Origin: Staphylococcus sp. ACRSN
GTDB lineage: Bacteria; Bacillota; Bacilli; Staphylococcales; Staphylococcaceae
Direction of reading: 5' to 3'
DNA: 64,000 nucleotides
NCBI RefSeq assembly: GCF_022346615.1
Contig: NZ_JAKRNS010000001.1
Span: 124,001 to 188,000 of the forward strand
The position numbers were made by a program, and so were the translations under genes. The notes under the pieces are model-generated. The model worked only from the letters and a program-made list of their open reading frames with translations. It ran no database searches and was not told the origin of the DNA. Positions 36,159-44,965 of the stretch are shown here, one piece after another; position 1 is the stretch's first letter, and the number at the start of each line of letters is the position of its first letter.

Positions 36159-36743
36159 ATGCGTAAAGTAGGGAAGGTACTTTCAGCAACTGTCGTTATA
36201 TCAACACTTATTGTAGGTTCATCAGCAGCATATATTACAAGTGATAGTAAAGATGCACAAGCAGCAGAGCAAGTTCAAAAATGGGGACACGGTGAAGGTG
36301 GTTCTAGCAATGGTAATGTTGAAGGTGATACTCATTTAAAAGCCGAAACACCATGGTATAACTATGAAGGTTATACGACATATGATCCGTCATTCACACA
36401 AGATTATAACTTCGTTCGTGCACTAAAATATGAAAACGTATCAATCAATGGTTATAAAATAGACCCAAATTCTAATGGAGGATATGATTATTCGAAAACA
36501 GTGTATGATACAACGATTAACTTTAATGATAAAGATGAAGTTGCGATGATAGAATTTGATACTAAACCCGATACAATAACAAAGAAAGAATTTAAACAAG
36601 CACATAAGAGTAATAATATTTTAACCGAAGGAACTACCCCTGGAGATGTAGGTACTTTTGTTAGATATGAAACAAAAGATAGTTATTATAATGTATATTT
36701 TGATAAACAAGGTTATTTATATGAGATTGAAATACATTCATAA
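36159..36743 (+). CDS. isaB: Immunodominant antigen B-like secreted protein
   Basis: A 194-residue secreted protein with signal peptide 1-35 (SKDAQA-AEQ). The block TPWYNYEGYTTYDPSF...NFVRALKYENVSINGYKI aligns with S. aureus IsaB (TPYYTYNGY...NAIKYDNVKFNG). IsaB binds extracellular nucleic acid. An insert rich in Gly/His/Ser (about 40-60) follows the signal peptide. GGGAG lies before the ATG. Confidence 0.8.
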   Translation: MRKVGKVLSATVVISTLIVGSSAAYITSDSKDAQAAEQVQKWGHGEGGSSNGNVEGDTHLKAETPWYNYEGYTTYDPSFTQDYNFVRALKYENVSINGYKIDPNSNGGYDYSKTVYDTTINFNDKDEVAMIEFDTKPDTITKKEFKQAHKSNNILTEGTTPGDVGTFVRYETKDSYYNVYFDKQGYLYEIEIHS

Positions 36744-36883
36744 TTATGACTTGGTATTTAGTTAAGAAATCTATAGTATCGCCTATCTTAACTCATTTTC
36801 TTATATGTACTCATATTACACATCGTTCGTTATAGAGTTATAATACACTTATCAAAAACGTTTAATCATCTGTGCACCAAAGA

Positions 36884-37092
36884 GTCTGGGACATAAATAA
36901 CCAGCATTAAGCCCATCAAAGATTTTGATCTTTGATGGGCTTGTTATTTATATCAATACCTTTGTATTGTTATTGCTCGCTTACCTAGGGGGATGGGCTG
37001 AGCCTTGATCTCGACACTCACCCTACTCCCTCAGGTGGCTCGTAAACAATACGAAGTGTCTTATGATGAAATAAAAGACTAATGTCCCAGAC
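36884..37092. repeat. Structured intergenic repeat element bounded by GTCTGGGACAT inverted repeats
   Basis: A 209-bp element within the 735-base gap 36744-37478. Its ends are perfect 11-bp inverted repeats, GTCTGGGACAT (36884-36894) and ATGTCCCAGAC (37082-37092), the latter followed by a T-run. Inside are a perfect 15-bp hairpin (36909-36923 / 36928-36942) and a longer imperfect hairpin, CCTAGGGGG...CTCCCTCAGG. As I recall, elements with this motif are dispersed in staphylococcal genomes. A related CTGGGACAT hairpin is at 58907-58937. It may be transcribed as a structured RNA or act as a terminator. Confidence 0.7.
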
Positions 37093-37114
37093 CTTTTTTG
37101 GTGTGGTTAGTCGT

Positions 37115-37210
37115 TTAATTATCATTACGATTGCCTAACCAATAAGCAAATAGCGCAACGAGACAACCACTTAATGCTGTGGTTATGATGTCTACAAAAA
37201 CTTTAATCAA
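37115..37210 (-). CDS. Fst/PepA1-like type I toxin peptide
   Basis: A 31-residue peptide, MIKVFVDIITTALSGCLVAL then a short FAYWLGNRNDN tail, from TTG 37210, 9 nt after GAGGAAGG. One membrane helix with the internal Ser-Gly-Cys and polar tail matches Fst-family toxins such as S. aureus PepA1 (SprA1). These are controlled by an antisense RNA from the other strand. The 5' leader has the expected structures: CGTCAATTTGACG and CGCCT-N6-AGGCG (37223-37262). The antitoxin promoter could not be placed with confidence. Confidence 0.75.
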   Translation of the reverse strand: MIKVFVDIITTALSGCLVALFAYWLGNRNDN

Positions 37211-37478
37211 ATTGTGTGCACCTTCCTCTCTACGTCAAATTGACGCCTGAGGATAGGCGACGATTTAAGTATATAATAGTAGTTAAATTAAAAATTAGCG
37301 TATATGATGTGGAAAATGATGGGAATATAGTTATATTTGAATAAGAATATAAGAAACAGTCTATATACTACATATAATAAATAATAATTTTATAGAATAA
37401 ATTGACTAAGTGATAAGCTCATGCTAACATAATCCTTACTAATCAAATCGGAATAATATATTTAAAGGGGGAATCATT

Positions 37479-38789
37479 TTGAAAAGAATGAAGTTAGGCT
37501 ATTTTTTTACTGGATTTGGTCATCATGTAGCAAGTTGTAGACATTCGGAAACATTAAAAAGAGGTGGTATGAACTTAGAAAAAATAATAGAGCAAGCAAA
37601 GCTTATTGAAGAAGTGAAATTCGATTTTCTATTTTTTTCAGATGCTTTATACCTAGATAAAAAAACCCATCCTGACGTAGCGAGTCGTTTTGAACCTTTA
37701 ACGCTCATGTCTATCATTGGTACATATACGAAGGATTTAGGATTAATTGTAACTGGTTCAACTACATTTTCAGAGCCATTTTCTTTAGCAAGAAGTTTAT
37801 CTTCGCTAGACCATCTAAGTGGGGGTAGAGCTGGTTGGAACATTGTTACATCAGGCATTAATGATACAGCTAAAAATTTTAATGGAACGAGTAATATTGA
37901 TCATGATTTGAGGTATGAGCAAGCAGAGGAATTCATTCAAATATCTACTCAACTTTGGGATTCATGGAATGATGTACATTTTGAAGAACAACAGCAAAAA
38001 GGTTATTTTTTAAATGAGAGTGGTCCACAACCAATCAACTATGAAGGCAAATTTTACTCTGTTCAAGGCCCGTTAAATATTGAAACATCTCCACAAGGTT
38101 ATCCATTGTTAGTACAAGCTGGTTCTTCAAAAAAAGGAACTGAATTTGCATCAAAATTTGCAGAAGTAGTTTTTACAGCACAAAATAATCTAGATGATGC
38201 TATAGCATTTGCTAAACATTTAAAAAGTAATGTTAAATATCAACGTGGTAGTCAGCAAGAAGTAGTCGTTATGCCAGGTATATTTCCAGTAATTGGTGAT
38301 ACACGGGAAGAAGCTGCACATAATTATGAAGCGTTACAGGAATTAATAGTGCCTGAAGTAGGATTAGAACTATTATCTTCTTATTTAGGTGATTTAGATT
38401 TAAGTAATTATGACTTAAAAACACCTTTTGAAAAAATTGAACTACAAGAAGGTAATAATATTCAAAGTCGTGTGAAATTAATAAGTGATACTGCAAAATC
38501 AGAGCAATTTACTTTGGAAGATGCAATGAAACATGTTGCAGGGGCAAGAGGTCATCATATTGTAATTGGTACAGCAACTGATATTGCAGACAAAATGGAA
38601 GAATGGTTTCGAAAAGGTGCCGCAGATGGATTTAATATTATGCCACCTCTCAATCCTACACAATTTGAATTGTTTATAGAACAAGTAATACCTATTTTAC
38701 AAGAGAGAAATTTAATTCAATTGGAGTATAAGTCAGGAACTTTACGTGAAAAATTAGGTTTAAATTTCAACTATAGTACGGTTGAATAG
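37479..38789 (+). CDS. NtaA/SnaA/DszA-family flavin-dependent monooxygenase (paralogue)
   Basis: A 436-residue LLM-class monooxygenase with FDFLFFSDALYLD, EPLTLMSIIGTYTKDLGLIVTGS and SLDHLSGGRAGWNIVTSG, a paralogue of the enzyme at 22462. TTG 37479 lies 7 nt after AAAGGGGG and is preferred over ATG 37488. A sodium symporter follows after 102 bp, so uptake and oxidation of one small molecule is inferred. No flavin reductase is adjacent. Confidence 0.85.
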   Translation: MKRMKLGYFFTGFGHHVASCRHSETLKRGGMNLEKIIEQAKLIEEVKFDFLFFSDALYLDKKTHPDVASRFEPLTLMSIIGTYTKDLGLIVTGSTTFSEPFSLARSLSSLDHLSGGRAGWNIVTSGINDTAKNFNGTSNIDHDLRYEQAEEFIQISTQLWDSWNDVHFEEQQQKGYFLNESGPQPINYEGKFYSVQGPLNIETSPQGYPLLVQAGSSKKGTEFASKFAEVVFTAQNNLDDAIAFAKHLKSNVKYQRGSQQEVVVMPGIFPVIGDTREEAAHNYEALQELIVPEVGLELLSSYLGDLDLSNYDLKTPFEKIELQEGNNIQSRVKLISDTAKSEQFTLEDAMKHVAGARGHHIVIGTATDIADKMEEWFRKGAADGFNIMPPLNPTQFELFIEQVIPILQERNLIQLEYKSGTLREKLGLNFNYSTVE

Positions 38790-38891
38790 TCAATTTATAA
38801 ATAATTATAGAAGAAACCAATTCACCTAAAAAATATCTGAATATTCAAAAAATACTTAAGCATCATTTACTAATTGATAGGAGGCATATAC

Positions 38892-40700
38892 ATGTACATA
38901 GCATATACACTGATATCGTGTGCGTTTTTCTTATTTATCGTAGCATGGTATTCATATTATAAAACCAAAAATACTGTGAATAGTTCGAATGGATTTTTCC
39001 TAGGCGGCAGAGGCTTAACAGGGGGATTTATCGCTGGAGCATTGATTTTAACTAATTTATCAGCAGAACAATTGATAGGATTAAATGGACAAGGATATAA
39101 GAATAATTTATCGAGTATGGGGTGGGAAGTTACTGCAGGTGTCTCGATTATTATTCTTGCAACAATATTGCTACCTAAATATTTAGGGGGTGGCTTTACG
39201 ACGTTGCCAGAATTCATCAACAATCGATTCGACCAACAAACACGTTTATTAATTGTTTTATTATTTATGGTAGGATACGGCTTTATAACAATTCCTTCAG
39301 TGCTTTATTCAGGATCTATTGCAGTTTTACAAATATTTGATATTCCTCACTTATTTGGTATTACTTTTGAACAATCTGTATGGGCAATTGTATGGTTAAT
39401 TGGCATAATAGGTACACTATACGCAATTTTAGGCGGGTTAAAAGCAATTGCCATTTCAGACACTTTAAATGGTATTGGGCTATTGATTGTTGGTATATTA
39501 GTACCAATTTTAGGATTTATCACTTTAGGTGATGGTAATTTATTATCCGGAATGAAGACCATTGCAACACACCATCCTGAAAAATTGAGCGCGATTGGTT
39601 CAAGCAAAGACGATGTGCCATTTGGGACAATATTCACTGGTATTATTTTTGCTAATTTGTTTTATTGGGGAACTAATCAATATGTGATTCAACGTACACT
39701 AGGAGCAAAAAATTTAGCAGAGGGACAAAAGGGAGCATTATTTACTGGGTTTCTTAAAGTATTAGTACCATTTTTAATGATGATTCCTGGCGTCATTGCG
39801 TTTCATTTATATGGACCAGGTTTGAAAAATATGGATTTGGCTTATCCTACATTAGTTAAAGATATTTTTCCTACATTTTTAAATGGCTTTTTCCTAGCTG
39901 TATTATTAGGTGCTGTTTTTTCAAGCTTTAACGCATTGCTAAATAGTGCGTCTACACTTTTTGTATATGATATATATAAAGTACTTATTAATAAAAATGC
40001 GACAGATCAACAAATGATACGAGTCAGTCAATGGTTTGGCATCATATTAGCTTTAGTAACATTCTTTATTTCGCCTATGTTAATTAATGCGCCAAAAGGG
40101 TTATGGACAATTATTAGAGAGTTTACCGGTTTCTTTAATATACCTATTATTGCGATTGTGTTGGTTGGTATCTTTTCCAAAAAAGTACCCGCTATTGCTC
40201 CTAAAATAATAATAATTACCCATGTTATTACATATTATTTATTGATATGGGGACTACCAACGATTTTTAATATTAATATGCCAATTAATTTTATATATAT
40301 ACAAGGGCTTTTATTTATAATTGAAATAAGTATCATGTTACTTATAGGAAGAATTAAACCTTTAGAGAACCCATTTATTTTTAAACCTAATGCAAAGATT
40401 GATATGAAACCATGGAAATATACGATTCCAGTGACTGTCATTTTATTAGGCACTATCGTTTTCACTTATATTTTATTTTCACCAATAGGTTTGGCTTCAG
40501 CTCACAACATTGTATCAATATGGTTTTGGCCAGCTGTTGTATTATTGATGATTATTGTAGCTAGTTGTTATTACTTAGCTATTAAATATTGGAGTGTTAA
40601 ATACGAATATTTCTTGAAAAATGAGTACAACAAAGAAATTGTCCAACCATTCTATGATAATAAAGAATTAGAAAACCAAGCAAACAAGCAATTAACTTAA
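38892..40700 (+). CDS. Sodium:solute symporter (SSS family)
   Basis: A 602-residue protein of about 14 helices, SSS/SGLT family: FFLGGRGLTGGFIAGALILTNLSAEQLIGLNGQGY and the AILGGLKAIAISDTLNGIG core are characteristic. ATG 38892 follows AGGAGG by 7 nt. The family carries sugars, amino acids, urea or carboxylates; here the substrate is presumably that of the adjacent monooxygenase. The C-terminal tail is hydrophilic. Confidence 0.85.
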   Translation: MYIAYTLISCAFFLFIVAWYSYYKTKNTVNSSNGFFLGGRGLTGGFIAGALILTNLSAEQLIGLNGQGYKNNLSSMGWEVTAGVSIIILATILLPKYLGGGFTTLPEFINNRFDQQTRLLIVLLFMVGYGFITIPSVLYSGSIAVLQIFDIPHLFGITFEQSVWAIVWLIGIIGTLYAILGGLKAIAISDTLNGIGLLIVGILVPILGFITLGDGNLLSGMKTIATHHPEKLSAIGSSKDDVPFGTIFTGIIFANLFYWGTNQYVIQRTLGAKNLAEGQKGALFTGFLKVLVPFLMMIPGVIAFHLYGPGLKNMDLAYPTLVKDIFPTFLNGFFLAVLLGAVFSSFNALLNSASTLFVYDIYKVLINKNATDQQMIRVSQWFGIILALVTFFISPMLINAPKGLWTIIREFTGFFNIPIIAIVLVGIFSKKVPAIAPKIIIITHVITYYLLIWGLPTIFNINMPINFIYIQGLLFIIEISIMLLIGRIKPLENPFIFKPNAKIDMKPWKYTIPVTVILLGTIVFTYILFSPIGLASAHNIVSIWFWPAVVLLMIIVASCYYLAIKYWSVKYEYFLKNEYNKEIVQPFYDNKELENQANKQLT

Positions 40701-40888
40701 TTGTGTAAAGTTAATAGATTGTTATAAGTGCTTTTGTGTGACACTAAATTTTAGTAAGTAGCAATTATTATTGGAAATCAGCTTATTTCAATAGAGCGTA
40801 AGTGAGCGTTTACAGTGAAATTATGTCAAATGGAAGGGAAGGGCTAAGTTATGGAATTAAAGCATATATATTTGAACGATATTTAAAA

Positions 40889-41437
40889 TTAATACCTTCC
40901 AATTATAAATAGTGCGATTTTCTTAGCCAACGCTTCTTTTTCCATATTATTATTAGCTATCTGTAAAGCTGCTTCGTGAATCATTTGTGCGAAAATAGGG
41001 ATAAATATTTCTTGATCATTACTTGCGTAAGTATTTTTAAAACTATTTTTTAAAACGATATTTAACTGATCTAATATTTTTTCTTTCATTTGAGGTAAAG
41101 CTAATCCAGCATAGCTACTCCGGCATTCAACGTTAGGTTTTTGATAAAAATCATGAACTGCAAGGATTAAGTTACTTACATTTTCTTGATTAAAAATCAT
41201 AGGATCTGGAATGTGGTTTTCAAAAGACACTGTAGCAAAATCTTCTACAATGTAGTCTACCAAAGCATATTTATCTTCAAAATGTGCATAAAATGTTGCT
41301 CTGTTCACTTGAGCTCCGTTTGTAATATCGGCGATAGTTATTTTCTCAAAATCTTTTTTACTAACTAATGCAAAAAAGGCGTTAATTATGGATTGTTTAG
41401 TATGAGTCATTCTTATATTTTTAACTTTATCTGCCAT
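40889..41437 (-). CDS. TetR-family regulator
   Basis: A 182-residue TetR protein with HTH ITIADITNGAQVNRATFYAHF and an all-helical ligand domain with a TetR_C-like end. ATG 41437 lies 9 nt after GGGGGAG. It diverges from the SDR-like gene 41590, and palindromes between them are the expected operators; it should repress that gene. Confidence 0.85.
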   Translation of the reverse strand: MADKVKNIRMTHTKQSIINAFFALVSKKDFEKITIADITNGAQVNRATFYAHFEDKYALVDYIVEDFATVSFENHIPDPMIFNQENVSNLILAVHDFYQKPNVECRSSYAGLALPQMKEKILDQLNIVLKNSFKNTYASNDQEIFIPIFAQMIHEAALQIANNNMEKEALAKKIALFIIGRY

Positions 41438-41468
41438 TTGAATATTCTCCCCCAATAATTTAAGTGAA

Positions 41469-41562
41469 TTGTTGCTATAGCAACAAATAAGTATACTTTG
41501 TTGATTGTTATATCATTTCTTTAGCTTTATATTTTAATTAAAGCAACACTATATTGCTTTAA
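41469..41562. promoter_or_regulatory. Divergent TetR operator region with two palindromes
   Basis: A perfect 18-bp palindrome TTGTTGCTATAGCAACAA (41469-41486) near the TetR start and a second inverted repeat TTAAAGCAA-N7-TTGCTTTAA (41538-41562) just before the SDR-like gene. Both are built on TTGC/GCAA, as expected for one dimeric repressor controlling both directions. Confidence 0.7.
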
Positions 41563-41589
41563 GTTAGCATAGAAAAGGAGCGAATTAAA

Positions 41590-42267
41590 ATGAAAACAAT
41601 TGCTATTGTTGGTGCAGGTACAGGATTAGGTCTATCCTTAGCAAAGAAATTTGGAGCTGAAGGCTTTAAAGTAGCAGCTATTTCACGAAATGCTGAAAAA
41701 TTAAAAATTATTCATGAAAATTTGAGTAACTTAAATATAGAAGTAAAAACATATGTAGCAGATATTATGAACTTAGAATCATTAAAGCAAGCGATCCAAT
41801 CAATTAAAGCTGATTTTGGTTCTATTGATGTGATAGAGTTTAGCCCAAATGCAAAGGAGCACCAATTTACCAATATATTAGAAACAACACCAGAAAGTGT
41901 TTCGGAAATGTTAAATAGTTATCTCTTTCCATCAATTCAATTAGTTAATGAAGTTTTGCCGGATATGATAAAAAAAGGTAGCGGGTCAATTTTATTTACA
42001 ACAGGTGTAGCTACAATATTTCCGTTACCATTTGCTGGAAATGCGGGCGTTATAGGTTCTGGTTTAAGAAGCTATGCTGAAAATCTCTACAATTCAGTGG
42101 AAGATAAGGGGATTTTTGTAAGACATCTTTCCATAGGAACTGCGATTGAACCTGGGACCATAGGTGATCCAGATACAATTGCAGATGCTTGGTATGATTT
42201 ATATACTACAGAAGGAAAGTTTGAAGAAACTTTTCCACAAGGCATTAAAAAGTCTGATATGATTTAA
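41590..42267 (+). CDS. SDR-fold NAD(P)-binding protein lacking YxxxK
   Basis: A 225-residue Rossmann protein. The cofactor loop GAGTGLGLSLAKKFG is intact, but where classical SDRs have Tyr-x-x-x-Lys this one reads NAGVIGSGLRSYAENL, with Ala and Gly at the Tyr and Lys positions by alignment on LRSYAENL. The SDR Ser site is FTTG. It may not be a conventional dehydrogenase. AAAGGAG precedes the ATG. TetR-controlled, monocistronic. Confidence 0.8.
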   Translation: MKTIAIVGAGTGLGLSLAKKFGAEGFKVAAISRNAEKLKIIHENLSNLNIEVKTYVADIMNLESLKQAIQSIKADFGSIDVIEFSPNAKEHQFTNILETTPESVSEMLNSYLFPSIQLVNEVLPDMIKKGSGSILFTTGVATIFPLPFAGNAGVIGSGLRSYAENLYNSVEDKGIFVRHLSIGTAIEPGTIGDPDTIADAWYDLYTTEGKFEETFPQGIKKSDMI

Positions 42268-42398
42268 TTGGTTAATAACTTCATATTATTGTTATATTAA
42301 TCAAAATATACTAAGACGTTAAATAATAATTAGTAAAAATGTCCAATTCTATTGAAGGAACTGGACCCCACTAATGGGAATAAAATAAAAACAATAAA

Positions 42399-42443
42399 AA
42401 CACTTCCGCTGAATTCATTTAAAATGAATCACACGGAGGTGTT
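42399..42443 (+). terminator. Hairpin terminator between SDR-like gene and second TetR
   Basis: Stem AACACTTCCG / CGGAGGTGTT (42399-42408, 42434-42443) with an inner ATTCATTT / AAAATGAAT stem and a T-run. A second small hairpin (GTCCAATTC / GAACTGGAC, about 42341-42366) lies just upstream. Together they resemble an insertion-sequence end, but no transposase is left. Confidence 0.7.
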
Positions 42444-42496
42444 TTTTCTTTTATATGTTTTACAAAAATAGATGAGAAGTATCACCATAAAATAAT

Positions 42497-43015
42497 TTAT
42501 AAGTTATCCATATAGGGTTCTAATAATGCCGTTAATTCCTCGGCTAATTCATTTATACTACATGGTTTTGATTGCTCTATCCACCAAATTATTACTCCAA
42601 CTATCGCGGATGATAGAAATTGTGCTGTTATTTCATTATTAAGGCGAGTTAGATTATTTAACACTTTATCAGATAATAACTTTTTCAATAAGTTTAAGTC
42701 AGATTTAACTATAAGTATTTTCAATGCTTCATACTGTTTATCAATTTCATATAAAATTTCTTGTAGTATAAATTGATTATTTTCAGGAGTGAGCTTATAT
42801 GTTTCACATTTCTCAATGGCCTCACTTAACGTGTGATCTATGACATGATTCAAAATATCGTATTTGTCCATAAAGTTGAGGTAGATAGTACCACGGTTAA
42901 TATTAGCTAATTGTGCAATGTCATTCATTGAGATTTTGTCAAAATCTTTCTTTTTTAATAGTGTCATAAAGGTTTCTAAAATTAGTTTTTGTGATTTTTC
43001 TTTTCGTTTATCCAT
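42497..43015 (-). CDS. TetR-family regulator
   Basis: A 172-residue TetR protein: HTH ISMNDIAQLANINRGTIYLNF, then a short C-terminal domain of the TetR_C group used by DhaS/YfiR-like regulators. AAAGGG precedes the ATG. It diverges from the ketopantoate-reductase-like gene, with a palindrome between them. Confidence 0.85.
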   Translation of the reverse strand: MDKRKEKSQKLILETFMTLLKKKDFDKISMNDIAQLANINRGTIYLNFMDKYDILNHVIDHTLSEAIEKCETYKLTPENNQFILQEILYEIDKQYEALKILIVKSDLNLLKKLLSDKVLNNLTRLNNEITAQFLSSAIVGVIIWWIEQSKPCSINELAEELTALLEPYMDNL

Positions 43016-43052
43016 AGTAAACCCTTTCGATTAACTCAACAAAAATGGCCAA

Positions 43053-43070
43053 TTGTTGATTAATCACCAA
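43053..43070. promoter_or_regulatory. Probable TetR operator
   Basis: TTGTTGATTAATCACCAA is an 18-bp palindrome with one mismatched pair, in the gap between the divergent TetR and reductase genes. Confidence 0.6.
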
Positions 43071-43157
43071 ATAGTATATTTTGTTTATTGAGTATATACA
43101 TTATTGATGTTAACTTCAAGATATTGAACAACTGTTTATTAAAAGGAGAAATTAGAT

Positions 43158-44075
43158 ATGAGAGTATTAATATATGGAGCAGGTGTACAAGGAAGATTTT
43201 TAGCACATGCATTGAACAGTACAAATAATGACGTAACTTTATTTGCAAGAAATGAGACGAAGCGTATTTTAGAAGAAAATGGGATCAAACTTAAACACAC
43301 GATACAAAACAAAGTAACGCATGATCACTTTAACTTAATTGACTCATTAGAGGAAAATGATATTTATGATGTTATTTTTGTAACAATGAAATATTCGGAC
43401 TTTTATAATGTTGTGCCTAGTTTGTCGAAAAATAACAGTAAAAATATTGTGTTTGTAGGCAATAATGCAAATCCTCAAGCATTATATAAATCTGTTGAAG
43501 AGGAATCTACAGTAGTTAAAAATATAGGATTTGGATTTCTGATGACAGGTGGCGAAAAAATAGACGACTATGCAACGGTACTGAGATTTAATAAAGGTGA
43601 ATTTAAAGTTGGATTTTCAAAACAAAGTAAAACGTTGAATCAAGTATTAGACCATACATTTGAAAATGTAAGCATGAAATTGACATATCAAAAGCAATTT
43701 GATGAATGGTTATTGTCTCATGCTGCATTTATTTTACCTTTAAATATGGCAACTGTTGTAAGAGAACAAAATGGTATGAACAATAAGTTGTTAAAAGAAA
43801 CTGTGGCAGCATATAACGAAATATATCGATTAATAGAAAATAATGGATATGCTCTTATTCCTAAAGCGCCAGCATTTTTATTTAAGCATTTTAAACGAAC
43901 TTCAGCTATCCTAATTAAATTACTGTTTAAATCAGGACTGTTATATCAGGCCAAAGGATCCACAAAAGAATTAGATGCTTTATATTTGGATTTCAAAAAA
44001 TTAAGTAACAATACGGCTATTTCAACTGTCAATTTGGACTCATTGTATCAACAAACAATGAGTGTGAGTGAATAG
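43158..44075 (+). CDS. Ketopantoate reductase-like (ApbA/PanE) oxidoreductase
   Basis: A 305-residue protein: N-terminal Rossmann motif GAGVQGRFLAHAL, FVTMKYSDF and a C-terminal helical domain. PanE makes pantoate for coenzyme A, but TetR control and distance from other pan genes make a detoxifying or unrelated 2-oxoacid reductase likelier. AAAGGAG precedes the ATG. Confidence 0.75.
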   Translation: MRVLIYGAGVQGRFLAHALNSTNNDVTLFARNETKRILEENGIKLKHTIQNKVTHDHFNLIDSLEENDIYDVIFVTMKYSDFYNVVPSLSKNNSKNIVFVGNNANPQALYKSVEEESTVVKNIGFGFLMTGGEKIDDYATVLRFNKGEFKVGFSKQSKTLNQVLDHTFENVSMKLTYQKQFDEWLLSHAAFILPLNMATVVREQNGMNNKLLKETVAAYNEIYRLIENNGYALIPKAPAFLFKHFKRTSAILIKLLFKSGLLYQAKGSTKELDALYLDFKKLSNNTAISTVNLDSLYQQTMSVSE

Positions 44076-44098
44076 TAAGAAAATGATTTTTTTAGTTA

Positions 44099-44245
44099 TC
44101 AAAGGGGGAAAATCCCAATTATGATTATCAAAGTGAGGTAATAAGTTCTTATGAAATAGAACAACTGCATGAAAATATTTTGAAAATGCTTAACGAATGA
44201 GCAATAAATTCAGAGCAAAAATTGGAAGAAATTAGCGTTTTATAG
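44099..44245 (+). pseudogene. Decayed coding fragment, unknown
   Basis: One frame reads about 48 codons with protein-like composition (NYDYQSEVISSYEIEQLHEN, then ILKMLNE, a TGA at 44198-44200, AINSEQKLEEISVL). It has no start and an internal stop. Looks like the remnant of a helical protein; origin not recognised. Confidence 0.3.
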
Positions 44246-44332
44246 AAACTCAAATGAATATTTAAGTGGAAAAGCGCATTGCTAATAATATAAATTATTG
44301 ATATTTTAAAAATAAAAAGGTTGGGAATATAA

Positions 44333-44518
44333 ATGTATTTCTTAAAGTTTTTTGTACTTAACTTCATTATATTTTTTGTATTATCTAGCATAAGTTATAT
44401 TCTATTTTTAGGCGGGTTCAATGTTGTGCAAGTACTATTAAGTACATTGATATTTGCAGTAATAATGGCAAGTTTTCAATATTTCACCAAAAATCTAACC
44501 AAAGATAAGTCGCATTAG
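44333..44518 (+). CDS. Small two-helix membrane protein, unknown
   Basis: A 61-residue protein with two hydrophobic helices (about 4-27 and 30-50) and a Lys-rich end. AAAGGTTGGG lies upstream of the ATG. No family recognised. Confidence 0.5.
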   Translation: MYFLKFFVLNFIIFFVLSSISYILFLGGFNVVQVLLSTLIFAVIMASFQYFTKNLTKDKSH

Positions 44519-44531
44519 TAAATATTCTCCA

Positions 44532-44831
44532 TTGAACCGTAAAAGAAGAAATATTTTAATATGTACGATAAAAAGCAGCAAACTAAATGGAATTCTAGTA
44601 GGCTTATGTTGCATTATTTGGAGTGTGACAAATATGTATGAACACTTTAGCTTAAGGCTTCTTGTATTACTTGCCGTCGTGGCAGGTACTTTAATGCATT
44701 ATTTAGCAGACTTTATATTTATATTGAAAGAAAATTTCAAGGTTCAAAATGAGAATGATTCAGCAAATTTCATTTGTACAAATTATTTCTTGGGAAATAC
44801 TATAGCATCAAAACCCCTCATTCGATTATAG
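44532..44831 (+). CDS. Possible small membrane protein
   Basis: A 99-codon frame from TTG with two plausible helices (LNGILVGLCCIIWSVTNMY and LRLLVLLAVVAGTLMHYLAD) but no clear ribosome binding site. The last part reads into a terminator stem, so the end may be frameshifted or the gene decayed. Confidence 0.35.
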   Translation: MNRKRRNILICTIKSSKLNGILVGLCCIIWSVTNMYEHFSLRLLVLLAVVAGTLMHYLADFIFILKENFKVQNENDSANFICTNYFLGNTIASKPLIRL

Positions 44832-44844
44832 TTTGAGGGGTTTT
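44810..44844 (+). terminator. Terminator upstream of the sorbitol operon
   Basis: Stem AAAACCCCTCA / TGAGGGGTTTT (44810-44820, 44834-44844) followed by T. Confidence 0.8.
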
Positions 44845-44908
44845 TGATTTATAGGTAGGCAATTATTCACCAAATTTCGTAAAATGCCATAAAATATTGT
44901 ATTAATTA

Positions 44909-44922
44909 TGTAAGCGAATACA
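44909..44922 (+). promoter_or_regulatory. cre site of the sorbitol operon
   Basis: TGTAAGCGAATACA fits the cre consensus with one mismatch, 44 bp before the first gene; implies CcpA repression. Confidence 0.6.
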
Positions 44923-44965
44923 AATACAATGTAATAAATGAAACATCTAAATAGGAGGATGGACA

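Noticed and set aside
42497-44075. Assigning the ApbA/PanE-like gene as pantothenate biosynthesis panE
   Set aside because: Divergent TetR control, operator palindrome and no pan neighbours argue against a housekeeping role.
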